From assembly GCA_902788315.1 (NCBI GenBank), contig CADAJS010000031.1, positions 1-34,848 on the forward strand: DNA of 34,848 bases, written 5' to 3'. Position numbers and translations under genes: made by a program. Shown one piece after another: positions 1 to 8,817 of the stretch (position 1 is its first letter; each line of letters begins with the position of its first letter). The notes beneath the pieces are model-generated. The model made no database searches and had not been told where the DNA came from. It saw only the letters and a program-made list of their open reading frames with translations. This DNA is from an uncultured Bacteroidales bacterium (GTDB lineage: Bacteria; Bacteroidota; Bacteroidia; Bacteroidales; Bacteroidaceae).

Positions 1-390
1 CGCAACCTGAATCCTCTGAACATCCGCCGCACCTCGACCACCCAATGGCAGGGTGTGGCGGAGGTGCAGAGGGACAGGGAGTTTGTCACCTTCAAGTCGA
101 TGCGCTGGGGCATCCGCGCTGCCTGCTGCCTGCTCGACACCTACCGCCGCCGCTACGGCATCGAGACCATCGCACAGATCATCCGACGCTGGGCACCGCC
201 CCAAGACGGAAACCTCACGGAGGCATACATCCGCCTCGTCTGCGAATGGATGAAGACGGACGCCCAGCGGCGCATAGAACCCGAGGATTACCCCACCCTG
301 CTGCGCACGATGGCACGCGTCGAGACGGGGCAGTGGCTCCCCGAAGAGGACTTCATCGAAGGATTCGACCTTTGGAAACAAACCCACTAA
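1..390 (+). CDS. P5-like phage structural protein (5' partial)
   Basis: The reading frame is open from the first base of the window to a TAA at 388-390, so the gene starts upstream; an internal GTG at 55 is not the real start. The visible 129 residues begin near a NPLNIRR motif, followed by W-x-G, a FxSMxxGxRA segment and RRWAPP. From memory this is the pattern of the proteins annotated 'structural protein P5' (PRD1 P5-like) in Bacteroides and Prevotella prophages. What it does in these elements is not established; a virion or lysis-associated role is usually assumed. The next two small ORFs on the same strand (smalltalk-like and holin-like) fit a phage late-gene remnant. No integrase, terminase or capsid gene is inside the window. 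I am fairly sure of the family and unsure of the function. Confidence 0.65.
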   Translation, partial: RNLNPLNIRRTSTTQWQGVAEVQRDREFVTFKSMRWGIRAACCLLDTYRRRYGIETIAQIIRRWAPPQDGNLTEAYIRLVCEWMKTDAQRRIEPEDYPTLLRTMARVETGQWLPEEDFIEGFDLWKQTH

Positions 391-400
391 ACTGAGAACA

Positions 401-493
401 ATGAAAACGAACTGGAAAACCATCCTGGCCGAGGTGCTTCGCATCCTCCTGGCGCTGCTGGGCGGCGCAGCCGGGGCGCAATTTAAAGTTTAA
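401..493 (+). CDS. Smalltalk-like micro-protein (30 aa)
   Basis: An ATG at 401, ten bases after the P5-like stop, opens a 30-residue frame beginning MKTNWKTILAEVLRILLALL. This resembles the 'smalltalk' micro-proteins of Bacteroidales mobile elements, which begin MKxxWKxxLxxxxxxLxAxx and are mostly one hydrophobic helix. The family has no known biochemical function; its members usually sit beside phage-type lysis genes or HU-like genes. The last residues (GGAAGAQFKV) are encoded inside a 31-bp sequence that is immediately repeated after the stop codon, so the C-terminus may have been rewritten by the repeat. The identification rests on remembered family sequences and on position. Chance coding is possible at this length. 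Confidence 0.5.
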   Translation: MKTNWKTILAEVLRILLALLGGAAGAQFKV

Positions 494-525
494 AGGCGCA
501 GCCGGGGCACAATTTAAAGTTTAAA
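464..525 (+). repeat. 31-bp tandem duplication
   Basis: Positions 464-494 and 495-525 are the same 31-bp unit (beginning GGCGCAGCCGGGGC and ending TTTAAAGTTTAAA) with one G/A difference. The first copy forms the 3' end of the smalltalk-like ORF; the second lies directly after it. The A/T-rich end runs on into TTTATAG / TTTAAAG repeats to about 549. From there to 694 I see no convincing gene. Confidence 0.9.
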
Positions 526-694
526 GTTTATAGTTTATAGTTTAAAGTTCTTCGACGAGCGAAGCGGCCGCTCGACATCCCGTAGGGTGGCGCTTGCTAC
601 CACAGGGACGCAAGAAGCCGATGACTTGGAAGCCAAGAACTACAAAACGTTGAAAGCACCCGAAACTTGAATCATCTGAAAAACGACACTCGCT

Positions 695-883
695 ATGGAA
701 CGTCTCTCTGCTGCTCTTCTCTTGGGATTTGGCGCCGTAATGTGCGCCATTTCCCTCTTCATGCCCCCACAGGGGGAGATAGACTCCAGCGTCCTGATGC
801 TCTTCGGGCAGATTCTCATCTACGCCGGCAGCGTCTTCGGAGTCAAGGTATATATCGCCAATCTACTGAACCGCAGGAAATAA
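695..883 (+). CDS. Small two-helix membrane protein, holin-like
   Basis: This 62-residue protein has two hydrophobic segments, at about residues 4-22 and 32-54, separated by a short polar turn (PPQGEID). It ends in a positively charged tail (NLLNRRK). Two helices with a basic C-terminus in a protein this small is the layout of phage holins. It lies downstream of the P5-like and smalltalk-like ORFs on the same strand, which supports a phage origin. I recognise no specific Pfam family. An unrelated small inner-membrane protein is equally possible. No Shine-Dalgarno sequence is visible, which is normal in Bacteroidetes. Confidence 0.5.
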   Translation: MERLSAALLLGFGAVMCAISLFMPPQGEIDSSVLMLFGQILIYAGSVFGVKVYIANLLNRRK

Positions 884-1189
884 CCCTAATAATCCCTAAT
901 CCAGTAAATCCCCTAATCCCAAAATGCAAAAAATGCAAAATGCGACGCATGCATTTGAACTACGTTCGAGAGCATGCGTCGCTCGGCATAGCCCGAAAGC
1001 GAGCTTTCGGCTCTGCTCTCGCTCCTTTGCATTTGACTTCGTCGAGAGCATTCGTCGCTCGGCATAGCGTTCGAGCGAGACTCGACGCTCTGCTCTCGCT
1101 CCTTTGCATTTTGCATTTTGCATTTTGCAATAAGAGTGCATTTATGCCTCCGGTGAAGTCGATATCGGCGAGGAGCATTCCGCGGGCTG
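884..1189. other. Non-coding region with structured repeats
   Basis: This 306-base stretch lies between the holin-like gene (+) and the end of htpG (-). It contains CCCTAAT-type short repeats (884-920), then the 921-1130 repeat element listed separately. The remainder, to htpG, shows nothing I can name. ORFs that cross it are translations of the repeats. Confidence 0.7.
921..1130. repeat. Inverted-repeat-bounded pair of hairpin units
   Basis: The ends are multiple copies of AAAATGC (921-943) facing GCATTTT (1105-1130), i.e. inverted ends. Between them are two related units, 951-1028 and 1029-1105, both starting GCATTTGA, containing GTCGCTCGGCATAGC and ending TCTGCTCTCGCTCCTT. Each has outer arms GAGAGCA ... 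TGCTCTC and an inner hairpin. The inner hairpin sequence differs between units: CCGAAAGC-GA-GCTTTCGG at 993-1010, and GCGT(T)CGAG ... CTCGACGC at 1068-1089. In both, the ability to pair is kept. This suggests a mobile or REP/MITE-like repetitive element, and it may also end the htpG transcript. Confidence 0.75.
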
Positions 1190-3247
1190 TCACTTCGCGG
1201 CCATTACCTCGATACTGCGCTTGACGAAGCGAGTGAGGGCTTCTCCCCGTAGCATGCCGTTCTGCAGCAGGGCCAGGTCGATGAGCTGATGTACGCGGTC
1301 GTTGTCCTTGGCATACTGGGCCAGTACGTCGTTCTTTTTCTTCTGCTCGGCCTGGATGTCTTCGCCACACTTCTTGAGGTCGTCTTTCTCTTCCTGTGTG
1401 ATTTCCTCGGGCTTTTTCTTGTCCTGTTCCTGTCGCAGGACGGCCTGGCGTGCGCTGAGTCCCCGCAGCTCGGCTTCGATGGGCTTCAGTGCCTCGGCTG
1501 TCTTGGCCTCGCTGTCGGCAAGCACTTCCTTGATGAGCGGCGAGTCAGAGTTCAGCACGAGCGTGTACATGTCGGGCATCTCGCCGTAGAAGTTCATGCC
1601 GGGCTGGATGTGTGCCATTTCCTTCATGCGGCGCATGTATTCGCTTTGAGTGAGCATCACGGGCAACTGCTCCTCGCCCAGTGCCTGTACTTCTACGTGG
1701 AAGTCCACCTTGCCTGTGCGTGGCATCTGGCTGTTGAAAAGGCTGGACAGCTTGTCGCTGCGCTCGGCCTCGAGCAGTTCGCGCTTGGTCTCCTCTTTCT
1801 GTATCAGTCGGTCGATGACATCAGCGTCCACGCGAGTGAAGGTGGTCTTCTCCAGCTTGCGCTCCAGCATGCCCACGAGCGGCGTGTCCAGCTGTCCGTC
1901 CATGAGCAGCACGCTGTAGCCCTTCTCCTTGGCAGCCTCGATGTAGGTGTACTGGGCATCCGGGTCGTTGGCATAGAGATAGACGATTTGTCCGTCCTTG
2001 TTCGTCTGGTTCTCCTTGATGAGTTTCTCGTACTCCTCGAGCGTGAAGTACTTGCCCTCGGTGTCCTTGAACAGGAAGAATGCCTTGGCTTTCTCGTAGA
2101 AGTCTTCTTCGGTGAGCATGCCGTAATGGATGAAAATCTTGATGTCGTCCCACTTCTTTTCGAAGTCGGCGCGTTCGTTCTTGAAGATTCCGGCCAGGCG
2201 GTCGCTCACCTTCTTCGTGATATATCCGCTAATCTTCTTCACGTTCTGGTCGCTCTGCAGATAGCTGCGGCTGACGTTCAGCGGGATGTCGGGCGAATCG
2301 ATGACTCCATGGAGCAGCGTTAGGAACTCGGGCACGATGCCTTCGACGGCGTCGGTGACGAAGACTTGGTTGCAGTAGAGCTGAATCTTGTTGCGCTGTA
2401 GCTCGATGTTGTTCTTGATCTTTGGGAAGTAGAGAATACCCGTAAGATTGAAGGGATAGTCCACGTTCAGATGGATCCAGAAGAGCGGTTCATCGGCCAT
2501 GGGGAAGAGGTGGCGGTAGAATTCCTTGTAGTCCTCGTCCTTGAGGTCGGCAGGCTTCTTTGTCCATAGGGGTTCCACGTCGTTGATGATGTTGTCCTCG
2601 TCGGTGTCCACCTGCTTGCCGTCCTTCCACTCCGTCTTCTTGCCGAAGGCTATGGGCACGGGCAGGAAGTGGCAGTACTTGCGGAGCAGTCCTTCCAGCT
2701 TGTTCTTGTCGAGGAACTCTTCGCAGTCGTCATCGATGTGCATCACAATGTCGGTGCCGCGCTCGGCCTTCTCCACCTCTTCGATGGTAAACGAAGGGCT
2801 TCCGTCGCACGTCCACTTCACGGCTGGTGCGTCCTGATAGCTTTTCGTAATGATATCGACTTGCTTGCTCACCATGAAGGAGGAGTAGAAGCCGAGGCCG
2901 AAGTGCCCGATGATGGCGTTGGCGTCGTCCTTGTATTTGTCGAGGAAGTCATTGGCTCCCGAGAAGGCAATCTGGTTGATGTACTTCTCAATCTCGTCGG
3001 CTGTCATGCCGATGCCCCGGTCGCTGACGGTGATGGTCTTTGCTTCCTTGTCAAAGCTGACGGTGACCTTCAGATCGCCCAATTCTCCCTTGAAATCGCC
3101 CTTGCCGGCCAGTGTCTTCAGCTTCTGCGTGGCATCCACGGCATTGCTGACTATCTCGCGTATGAAAATCTCGTGATCGCTGTAGAGAAACTTTTTGATG
3201 ACGGGGAAGATGTTCTCTGTCGTAACCCCAATGTTTCCTTGTTTCAT
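1190..3247 (-). CDS. htpG: Molecular chaperone HtpG (Hsp90)
   Basis: Cytoplasmic ATP-dependent Hsp90 chaperone, 685 residues, full length for Bacteroidales. The N-terminal ATPase domain has the GHKL motifs in order: REIVSNAVDA (E31, the catalytic base, and N35, which binds Mg), SDRGIGMT (D76, adenine contact; G78, G80) and IGHFGLGFYSSF (about 114-125, the lid and phosphate region). The middle domain with the catalytic arginine loop and the helical dimerisation domain follow. The C-terminus (RSIEVMAAK) lacks the MEEVD of eukaryotic Hsp90, as in other bacteria. Its ATG overlaps the clpC stop codon (ATGA, 3244-3247), so the two are probably one operon with coupled translation from the clpC promoter. 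I see no clear terminator after the stop except the repeat cluster. Confidence 0.97.
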   Translation of the reverse strand: MKQGNIGVTTENIFPVIKKFLYSDHEIFIREIVSNAVDATQKLKTLAGKGDFKGELGDLKVTVSFDKEAKTITVSDRGIGMTADEIEKYINQIAFSGANDFLDKYKDDANAIIGHFGLGFYSSFMVSKQVDIITKSYQDAPAVKWTCDGSPSFTIEEVEKAERGTDIVMHIDDDCEEFLDKNKLEGLLRKYCHFLPVPIAFGKKTEWKDGKQVDTDEDNIINDVEPLWTKKPADLKDEDYKEFYRHLFPMADEPLFWIHLNVDYPFNLTGILYFPKIKNNIELQRNKIQLYCNQVFVTDAVEGIVPEFLTLLHGVIDSPDIPLNVSRSYLQSDQNVKKISGYITKKVSDRLAGIFKNERADFEKKWDDIKIFIHYGMLTEEDFYEKAKAFFLFKDTEGKYFTLEEYEKLIKENQTNKDGQIVYLYANDPDAQYTYIEAAKEKGYSVLLMDGQLDTPLVGMLERKLEKTTFTRVDADVIDRLIQKEETKRELLEAERSDKLSSLFNSQMPRTGKVDFHVEVQALGEEQLPVMLTQSEYMRRMKEMAHIQPGMNFYGEMPDMYTLVLNSDSPLIKEVLADSEAKTAEALKPIEAELRGLSARQAVLRQEQDKKKPEEITQEEKDDLKKCGEDIQAEQKKKNDVLAQYAKDNDRVHQLIDLALLQNGMLRGEALTRFVKRSIEVMAAK

Positions 3248-5766
3248 CGTATCTTAATTTCTATTGTCTTTTCGTTTTCGTTCTCTTTTACCTCGGTTTC
3301 GAGAGTGGCTCCGGCAGGCACCTCGCCCATCAGTGTCTCGCAGAGAGGGTCTTCGAGCAGCGACTGGATGGCTCGCTTCAGCGGGCGGGCACCGAACTGG
3401 ACGTCGTATCCCTTCTGTCCCAGCAGTTCGCGGGCCTCGGCTGTCACGTCGAGGACGAAGCCCATGTCCTGTACTCGTCGGATGAGCGGGCGCAGCTCGA
3501 TGTCCACTATCTTGCGGATGGCGGCCTCGTCGAGTTGGTCGAAGTAGATGATGTCATCGACGCGGTTGAGGAATTCCGGCGCAAACTGTTTCTGCAGTGC
3601 CTTCTTGACGATGTCGCGGCTCATGGAGCGGTTCTTGCTGACGTCTGTGGCGCTTTGGAACCCGATGCCTCGTCCGAACTCGCGTATCTGGCGCGTGCCG
3701 CTGTTGCTGGTCATGATGATGATGGAGTTCTTGAAGTCGACGCTCACGCCGTTGCCGTCCGTGAGCCGCCCCTCGTCCATTACCTGGAGCAGGATGTTGA
3801 AGACGTCGGGATGGGCCTTCTCTATCTCGTCGAGCAGGATGATGGAGTAGGGCTTGCGGCGTACTTTCTCGGTGAGCTGCCCGCCTTCCTCGTATCCTAC
3901 GTATCCCGGCGGTGCCCCGACCATTCGGCTCACGGTGTGCTTCTCCATATATTCGCTCATGTCGATGCGTATGATGGCATCGGTGGTCCCGAACATCTCC
4001 TCGGCCAATTTCTTGGTGAGGTATGTCTTGCCGACTCCCGTGGGGCCGACAAACATGAAGGTGCCGATGGGACGGTTGGGATCCTTGAGTCCTACGCGGC
4101 TGCGCTGTATGGCACGCACGAGGGTGCGGATGGCTTCGTCCTGGCCGATGACATTTTCCTGAAGCACTGGCCCCAGGCGGCGCAGGCGTTCGTTCTCCTC
4201 CTGTCCGATGCGCTGTACTGGGATGCCTGTCATCAGGCTGACGATCTCGGCCACCATATTCCCGTCCACCACCGTGCGCTCGTCGCCCAGGCTCTGCTCC
4301 CATTCTTCCTGTGCCTGAGCCATTTCCTCCTCGGCGGCTTTGATGCGGTCCCGGTAGTCGGCTGCGGCTTCGAAGTGCTGCTCCTTGATGGCTTGGTTCT
4401 TCTTGTCGTTGAGCTCCGTGAGCAAGGCTTCCAGCCGTTGTACCTCGTCGGAGACCGGTATGTCCTGGATGTGGGTACGGCTGCCGGCTTCGTCCATGGC
4501 ATCGATGGCTTTGTCGGGGAAGCTGCGATCGCTGACGTATCGTTGCGTCAGCCGCACGCAGGCCTCGAGTGCCTCGGGGGTATAGGTGACATGGTGGTGT
4601 TCCTCATAGCGTCCCTTGAGATTCTGCAGGATTTGGAGTGTCTCGGCAGCCGTGGTGGGCTCCACCAACACTTTCTGGAAGCGGCGGTCCAGTGCGCCGT
4701 CCTTTTCAATGCTCTTGCGGAACTCGTCGGTCGTGGTGGCTCCGATACATTGGAACTCGCCGCGGGCCAGCGCCGGCTTGAGCATGTTTGCGGCGTCCAT
4801 TGTTCCGGCGGCGCTTCCGGCACCCACGATGGTGTGTATCTCGTCGATGAAGACGATGACGTCGGGGTTCTTCTGCAGTTCTATGATGATGGAGCGTATG
4901 CGCTCCTCGAACTGGCCGCGATACTTGGTCCCAGCCACCACGCTGGCCATGTCGAGCACCACGATGCGGCGATCCCAGAGGACTCGGCTGATGTGGCGCC
5001 GTACGATGCGCTGTGCCAGTCCCTCGACGATGGCGCTCTTTCCTACGCCCGGTTCGCCGATGAGGATGGGATTGTTCTTCTTGCGGCGGCATAGTATCTG
5101 TGCCAGTCGTTCGATCTCCTTTTCGCGTCCTACCACGGGGTCGAGCAGGCCGTCGGCCGCAGCCTTCGTGAGGTCGAGGCCGAAATTGTCCAGCACGGGT
5201 GTCTTGCCTCCCGACTTCTTTGCCGTGGCTGCCGTGGCCGATGCCGGGCCTCCCGCTGATGCAGTGGCCGTCGAGCCATTGTCCTCCTCGTCGAAGAATT
5301 CATCCTCGTCGTCACCCTCGTTATTCGCCATTGCCTGCGGACGTGTGGCGTTCTGCAGGTCCTTGTAGGTGATGTTCATGCGTTCCAGTATGTTGCTGGC
5401 TTCGTTGTTGCTGGCTTTCATGATGGCCAGCAGGATGTGTTCCGTGTCAATGACATCCGACTGCATCAGTCTGGCCTCCAGAACGCAGATGCGCATGATA
5501 CGGCTGGCGTCGACGTCAAAGTTCATGTCGCTCTGGTTGGGCGTAATGAGCACCTGATGCTGGCGTGCCGTCTGCTCCAGCTCTTGCTTCAGGCGTGGCA
5601 GGTCGGGCTGCAGTCGCTGCAGAATCTCGCGTGCCTTATTGCCTCCGTGACGGAGGATGCCCAGCAGCAGATGCACGGGCGTGACGCTGTCGTTATGTAG
5701 TCGCTCGGCTTCCTCTTTGCTGAAGCTGAGCACGTTTGTCATGTCGCGTGAAAACTTTGTGGTCAT
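3244..5766 (-). CDS. clpC: ClpC-type AAA+ unfoldase of the Clp protease
   Basis: An 840-residue Hsp100 protein that unfolds substrates and feeds them to ClpP. In order: double Clp-N domain (about 1-145); acidic, Ala/Ser/Thr-rich linker (150-190); first AAA+ module with Walker A GEPGVGKS (237-244) and Walker B VIVFIDEIH (303-311); a UVR-type coiled middle segment (about 453-490), which marks the ClpC rather than the ClpA or ClpB class; and second AAA+ module with Walker A GPTGVGKT (574-581) and Walker B IILLDE (642-647). An IGF tripeptide (701-703) matches the ClpP-docking loop. It heads the clpC-htpG stress operon and has a consensus promoter at 5864-5894 with a leader of about 90 nt. No CtsR-like operator was recognised. 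Confidence 0.95.
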   Translation of the reverse strand: MTTKFSRDMTNVLSFSKEEAERLHNDSVTPVHLLLGILRHGGNKAREILQRLQPDLPRLKQELEQTARQHQVLITPNQSDMNFDVDASRIMRICVLEARLMQSDVIDTEHILLAIMKASNNEASNILERMNITYKDLQNATRPQAMANNEGDDEDEFFDEEDNGSTATASAGGPASATAATAKKSGGKTPVLDNFGLDLTKAAADGLLDPVVGREKEIERLAQILCRRKKNNPILIGEPGVGKSAIVEGLAQRIVRRHISRVLWDRRIVVLDMASVVAGTKYRGQFEERIRSIIIELQKNPDVIVFIDEIHTIVGAGSAAGTMDAANMLKPALARGEFQCIGATTTDEFRKSIEKDGALDRRFQKVLVEPTTAAETLQILQNLKGRYEEHHHVTYTPEALEACVRLTQRYVSDRSFPDKAIDAMDEAGSRTHIQDIPVSDEVQRLEALLTELNDKKNQAIKEQHFEAAADYRDRIKAAEEEMAQAQEEWEQSLGDERTVVDGNMVAEIVSLMTGIPVQRIGQEENERLRRLGPVLQENVIGQDEAIRTLVRAIQRSRVGLKDPNRPIGTFMFVGPTGVGKTYLTKKLAEEMFGTTDAIIRIDMSEYMEKHTVSRMVGAPPGYVGYEEGGQLTEKVRRKPYSIILLDEIEKAHPDVFNILLQVMDEGRLTDGNGVSVDFKNSIIIMTSNSGTRQIREFGRGIGFQSATDVSKNRSMSRDIVKKALQKQFAPEFLNRVDDIIYFDQLDEAAIRKIVDIELRPLIRRVQDMGFVLDVTAEARELLGQKGYDVQFGARPLKRAIQSLLEDPLCETLMGEVPAGATLETEVKENENEKTIEIKIR

Positions 5767-5863
5767 TCTTTCTTGCGTTACATTATTATTATATGTCTGC
5801 TAAGACCCGAAACAAATTCCGTGCCAAAGCATCTCAGGTGTCATTTGGACCGCTTTTGCATGG

Positions 5864-5894
5864 CAAAGGTACGAATAAGCGAGGACAGAAGCAA
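5864..5894 (-). promoter_or_regulatory. clpC-htpG promoter
   Basis: On the minus strand TTG (5894-5892) is followed after exactly 20 nt by TACCTTTG (5871-5864), matching the Bacteroidetes primary sigma consensus TTG-N19-21-TAnnTTTG. Predicted transcription start is about 5857. Confidence 0.8.
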
Positions 5895-6172
5895 GTAAAA
5901 GGGAAAACTTTTCATTGATTCTGTCGAGCGAGAGTACCTAAGACCGCAGGTCAAAGATACGAATTCTTTCTGTAATATCTGCACGCGTCTGGGAAAATAT
6001 CTTGCATCCCCTGTGTCTGGCGGAGCGTGCTCCATCCGTCGAAGCAGTGTGCCTTTCCCGCCTGACGAAGCGTGGCGTGTGGCTGTCTATGGCGGAGCAT
6101 ATTTCCTTAAGGAGAACGTTTGGGACAGCGTCTGTGGCACGCAACCGGGATTCATTAAGAAGTGTTAATTTG

Positions 6173-6206
6173 AGGCTTTTTCTTGCCCATGTCGCAAGAA
6201 AAGCCT
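6173..6206 (+). promoter_or_regulatory. Dyad overlapping the gyrA promoter
   Basis: Arms AGGCTTTTTCTTGC (6173-6186) and GCAAGAAAAGCCT (6194-6206) are complementary over 13 bp with one extra T in the left arm. The dyad covers the -33 TTG and ends on the first base of the -7 box, a natural operator position. A stretch ATTTTTG follows, so it also resembles a terminator, but no plus-strand gene lies upstream. Confidence 0.55.
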
Positions 6207-6213
6207 ATTTTTG
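6183..6213 (+). promoter_or_regulatory. gyrA promoter
   Basis: TTG (6183-6185), 20 nt, then TATTTTTG (6206-6213), matching the Bacteroidetes consensus. The predicted start leaves a leader of about 50 nt before the gyrA ATG. Confidence 0.75.
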
Positions 6214-6269
6214 TGCCCAAAAAAGGGTAATGGCCCATAGAAAAGGAAAGTATTACTAAACATTTAATA

Positions 6270-8795
6270 ATGGAAGATCAAGAAAGAATTATCAAGGTCG
6301 ACATCGAGGCCGAAATGAAGAAAAGCTATATCGACTACTCGATGAGCGTTATTGTGGCGCGTGCCTTGCCTGACGTGAGGGACGGTTTCAAACCCGTCCA
6401 TCGCCGCATTCTGTTCGGCATGAAAGAGCTGGGCAACATGCACAACAAGCCTTACAAGAAGAGCGCACGTATCGTGGGTGAGGTGCTGGGTAAGTATCAC
6501 CCCCATGGCGACAGCTCGGTCTATGGCGCATTGGTGCGCATGGCTCAGGAGTGGAACATGCGCTGCACGCTGGTGGACGGCCAAGGAAACTTCGGTTCGG
6601 TAGATGGCGACAGCCCCGCTGCCATGCGATACACCGAGGCGCGTCTCTCGCTCATGGGCGAAGCCATGATGGACGACCTGGACAAGGAGACTGTGGACAT
6701 GACCACAAACTTCGATGACACGCTGCTGGAGCCGACGGTGATGCCTACGCGCATCCCCAACCTCCTGGTGAACGGAGCCACAGGTATTGCCGTGGGTATG
6801 GCCACCAATATTCCTACCCACAACCTGGGCGAGGTGATCGACGCCTGTGTGGCCTATGTGGACGACCACGACCTCAGCGTCGAACAGCTCATGCAGTATG
6901 TCAAAGGCCCCGACTTCCCCACGGGAGCATACATTATGGGTGTGCAGGGCATCAAGGAGGCCTATGAAACCGGACGGGGACGCATCATCATTCGTGCCAA
7001 GGCAGACATCGAGACGGGCGACACGCACGACAAGATCGTAGTCACCGAAATCCCCTACGGTGTGAACAAGCAGCAGCTTATCGAATATATCGCACAGCTG
7101 GTGAACGAAAAGAAGATCGAAGGCATCAGCAACGCCAACGATGAGAGCGACCGCGAAGGCATGCGCATCGTCATCGACGTGAAGCGTGACGCCAACGCCC
7201 GCGTGGTGCTGAACAAACTCTTCAAGATGACTCCGCTGCAGACGAGTTTCAGCGTGAACTGCATCGCGCTCGTCAAGGGACGCCCCCGCCTGCTGACGCT
7301 GAAGGACTGTATTGCCAATTTCGTGGAGCACCGCCACGAGGTGGTAATCCGCCGCACGAAGTTCGACCTGCGCAAGGCTGAAGAGCGCGCTCATATCCTG
7401 AGCGGACTCATTATTGCCAGCGACAATATCGACGAGGTGGTCCACATCATTCGTGCCAGCAAGACGCCTGTCGATGCACAGCGCAACCTGGAAACCCGCT
7501 TCGAACTGGACGAACTGCAGAGCAAAGCCATCGTGGAGATGCGCTTGGCACAGCTCACCGGTCTGCGGCAGGAAGACCTGCACAACGAATACAACGACCT
7601 GCTGGAGAAAATCAAGTACTACAATCAGATTCTTACCGACGACGAACTCTGCCGCAAGGTAATCAAGGACGAGCTCATTGAGGTGAAGGAGCAGTATGGC
7701 GACGACCGCCGCACGGTAATCCTGCCCAGCGCTGAGGAATTCAATGCCGAGGACTTCTATGCCGACGATGAGGTGGTGGTTACCCTCAGCCATATGGGCT
7801 ATATCAAGCGCACCCCGCTGGCCGAGTTCAAGGCACAGGGACGTGGAGGCATCGGAGTGAAGGCCAGCTCTACGCGAGACAACGACTTCATCGAAAAGAT
7901 ATATCCCGCGACGATGCACAACACGATGCTCTTCTTCACCAACCGTGGACGCTGCTACTGGCTCAAGGTGTATGACATCCCCGAGGGCAACAAGAACAAC
8001 AAGGGCCGTGCCATACAGAACATGTTGCAGATAGAGCCTGGCGACAGCGTCAACTCCTGTCTCTGCATTCGCAGACTCCAGGATGCCGAGTTCTGCCAGT
8101 CACACTATGTCATGTTCTGCACACGCCAAGGTATCATCAAGAAGACATGCCTTACGGAGTACAGCCGCCCGCGTGCCAATGGTGTCATTGCCATTAACAT
8201 CCGCGAGGATGACAGCGTAGTGACCGTGGCTCTGACCAATGGCAGTAACGAAATCATCGTGGCCAATGCCGGCGGACGTGCCGTGCGATTCGACGAGAGT
8301 GCCATCCGTTCGATGGGACGAAACAGCACTGGCGTGCAGAGCATCATCCTCGATGAGGATCCGCGCGACGGCGTCGTTGGCATGTGCGTGGTGAACGATC
8401 CTGCAAACGAGAGCATCATGGTGCTTTCGGAACAGGGATTCGGCAAACGTACCGACGTGGAGGAATACCGCAAGACCAGTCGGCATGCCAAGGGCGTGAA
8501 GACACTGAACATCACAGAGAAGACGGGATACCTCGTGGCCATTCTCATTGTGCGTGACGAGGACGACCTGATGATTATCAATAAGAGCGGAACCACTATC
8601 CGCCTGCATGCCGATGCCATCAAGGAGACCAAGAACCGCGTGACGCAGGGCACTAAGGTTATCGAATTGAAGAAGCGTAATGACGTAATCAGCCACCTGA
8701 GTGTGGTACCGCGCGACGATGAGGAAGAAACTCCGGCCGAAGAAGGAAATGAAACACCCGAACTGACGGAGAACGACGAGAATAAAGAGAATTAA
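6270..8795 (+). CDS. gyrA: DNA gyrase subunit A
   Basis: Breaking-rejoining subunit of gyrase, which introduces negative supercoils together with GyrB; 841 residues, a usual length. The winged-helix/tower domain carries the catalytic tyrosine in [10 protein letters not shown] (Y121). The quinolone-resistance region reads [17 protein letters not shown] (77-93). The C-terminal beta-pinwheel has the GyrA-box in the form QGRGGIG, which separates it from ParC, and the protein ends in an acidic tail (from about residue 815). With the offset of one from E. coli numbering, S82 equals Ser83, S83 equals Ala84 and G86 equals Asp87; the glycine at the last position is noted as a finding. It has its own promoter with an operator-like dyad. 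A TPR gene follows after 22 nt and probably shares the transcript. Confidence 0.97.
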   Translation: MEDQERIIKVDIEAEMKKSYIDYSMSVIVARALPDVRDGFKPVHRRILFGMKELGNMHNKPYKKSARIVGEVLGKYHPHGDSSVYGALVRMAQEWNMRCTLVDGQGNFGSVDGDSPAAMRYTEARLSLMGEAMMDDLDKETVDMTTNFDDTLLEPTVMPTRIPNLLVNGATGIAVGMATNIPTHNLGEVIDACVAYVDDHDLSVEQLMQYVKGPDFPTGAYIMGVQGIKEAYETGRGRIIIRAKADIETGDTHDKIVVTEIPYGVNKQQLIEYIAQLVNEKKIEGISNANDESDREGMRIVIDVKRDANARVVLNKLFKMTPLQTSFSVNCIALVKGRPRLLTLKDCIANFVEHRHEVVIRRTKFDLRKAEERAHILSGLIIASDNIDEVVHIIRASKTPVDAQRNLETRFELDELQSKAIVEMRLAQLTGLRQEDLHNEYNDLLEKIKYYNQILTDDELCRKVIKDELIEVKEQYGDDRRTVILPSAEEFNAEDFYADDEVVVTLSHMGYIKRTPLAEFKAQGRGGIGVKASSTRDNDFIEKIYPATMHNTMLFFTNRGRCYWLKVYDIPEGNKNNKGRAIQNMLQIEPGDSVNSCLCIRRLQDAEFCQSHYVMFCTRQGIIKKTCLTEYSRPRANGVIAINIREDDSVVTVALTNGSNEIIVANAGGRAVRFDESAIRSMGRNSTGVQSIILDEDPRDGVVGMCVVNDPANESIMVLSEQGFGKRTDVEEYRKTSRHAKGVKTLNITEKTGYLVAILIVRDEDDLMIINKSGTTIRLHADAIKETKNRVTQGTKVIELKKRNDVISHLSVVPRDDEEETPAEEGNETPELTENDENKEN

Positions 8796-8817
8796 TCACA
8801 AAAAAAACTAAAGTACT

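Larger units (their letters stand above)
5767..6269. other. Divergent clpC/gyrA intergenic region
   Basis: This 503-base region holds the clpC promoter (5864-5894), the gyrA promoter (6183-6213) with an overlapping dyad, and a second minus-strand TATCTTTG box at 5952-5959 without a good upstream TTG, which may be an accessory clpC start. A GGAGC-GT-GCTCC palindrome is at 6022-6033. ORFs crossing the region overlap the promoters and look non-coding. Confidence 0.7.

Noticed and set aside
921..1130. CRISPR array
   Set aside because: Only two adjoining units with no unique spacers, internal hairpins, and no cas genes in the window.
667..1224. 185-codon frame across the hairpin repeats
   Set aside because: It consists of translated repeats and runs into the antisense of htpG; no family resemblance.
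3535..5094. Long open frame (519 codons) antisense to clpC
   Set aside because: It is a mirror of clpC codon bias in high-GC DNA; its product has no recognisable motif and clpC is certain.
6002..6259. 85-codon frame upstream of gyrA
   Set aside because: It overlaps the gyrA promoter and dyad; no motif or start signal.
6264..7919. Long open frame (551 codons) antisense to gyrA
   Set aside because: Shadow of gyrA; it would also run into the gyrA start and promoter region with no promoter of its own.
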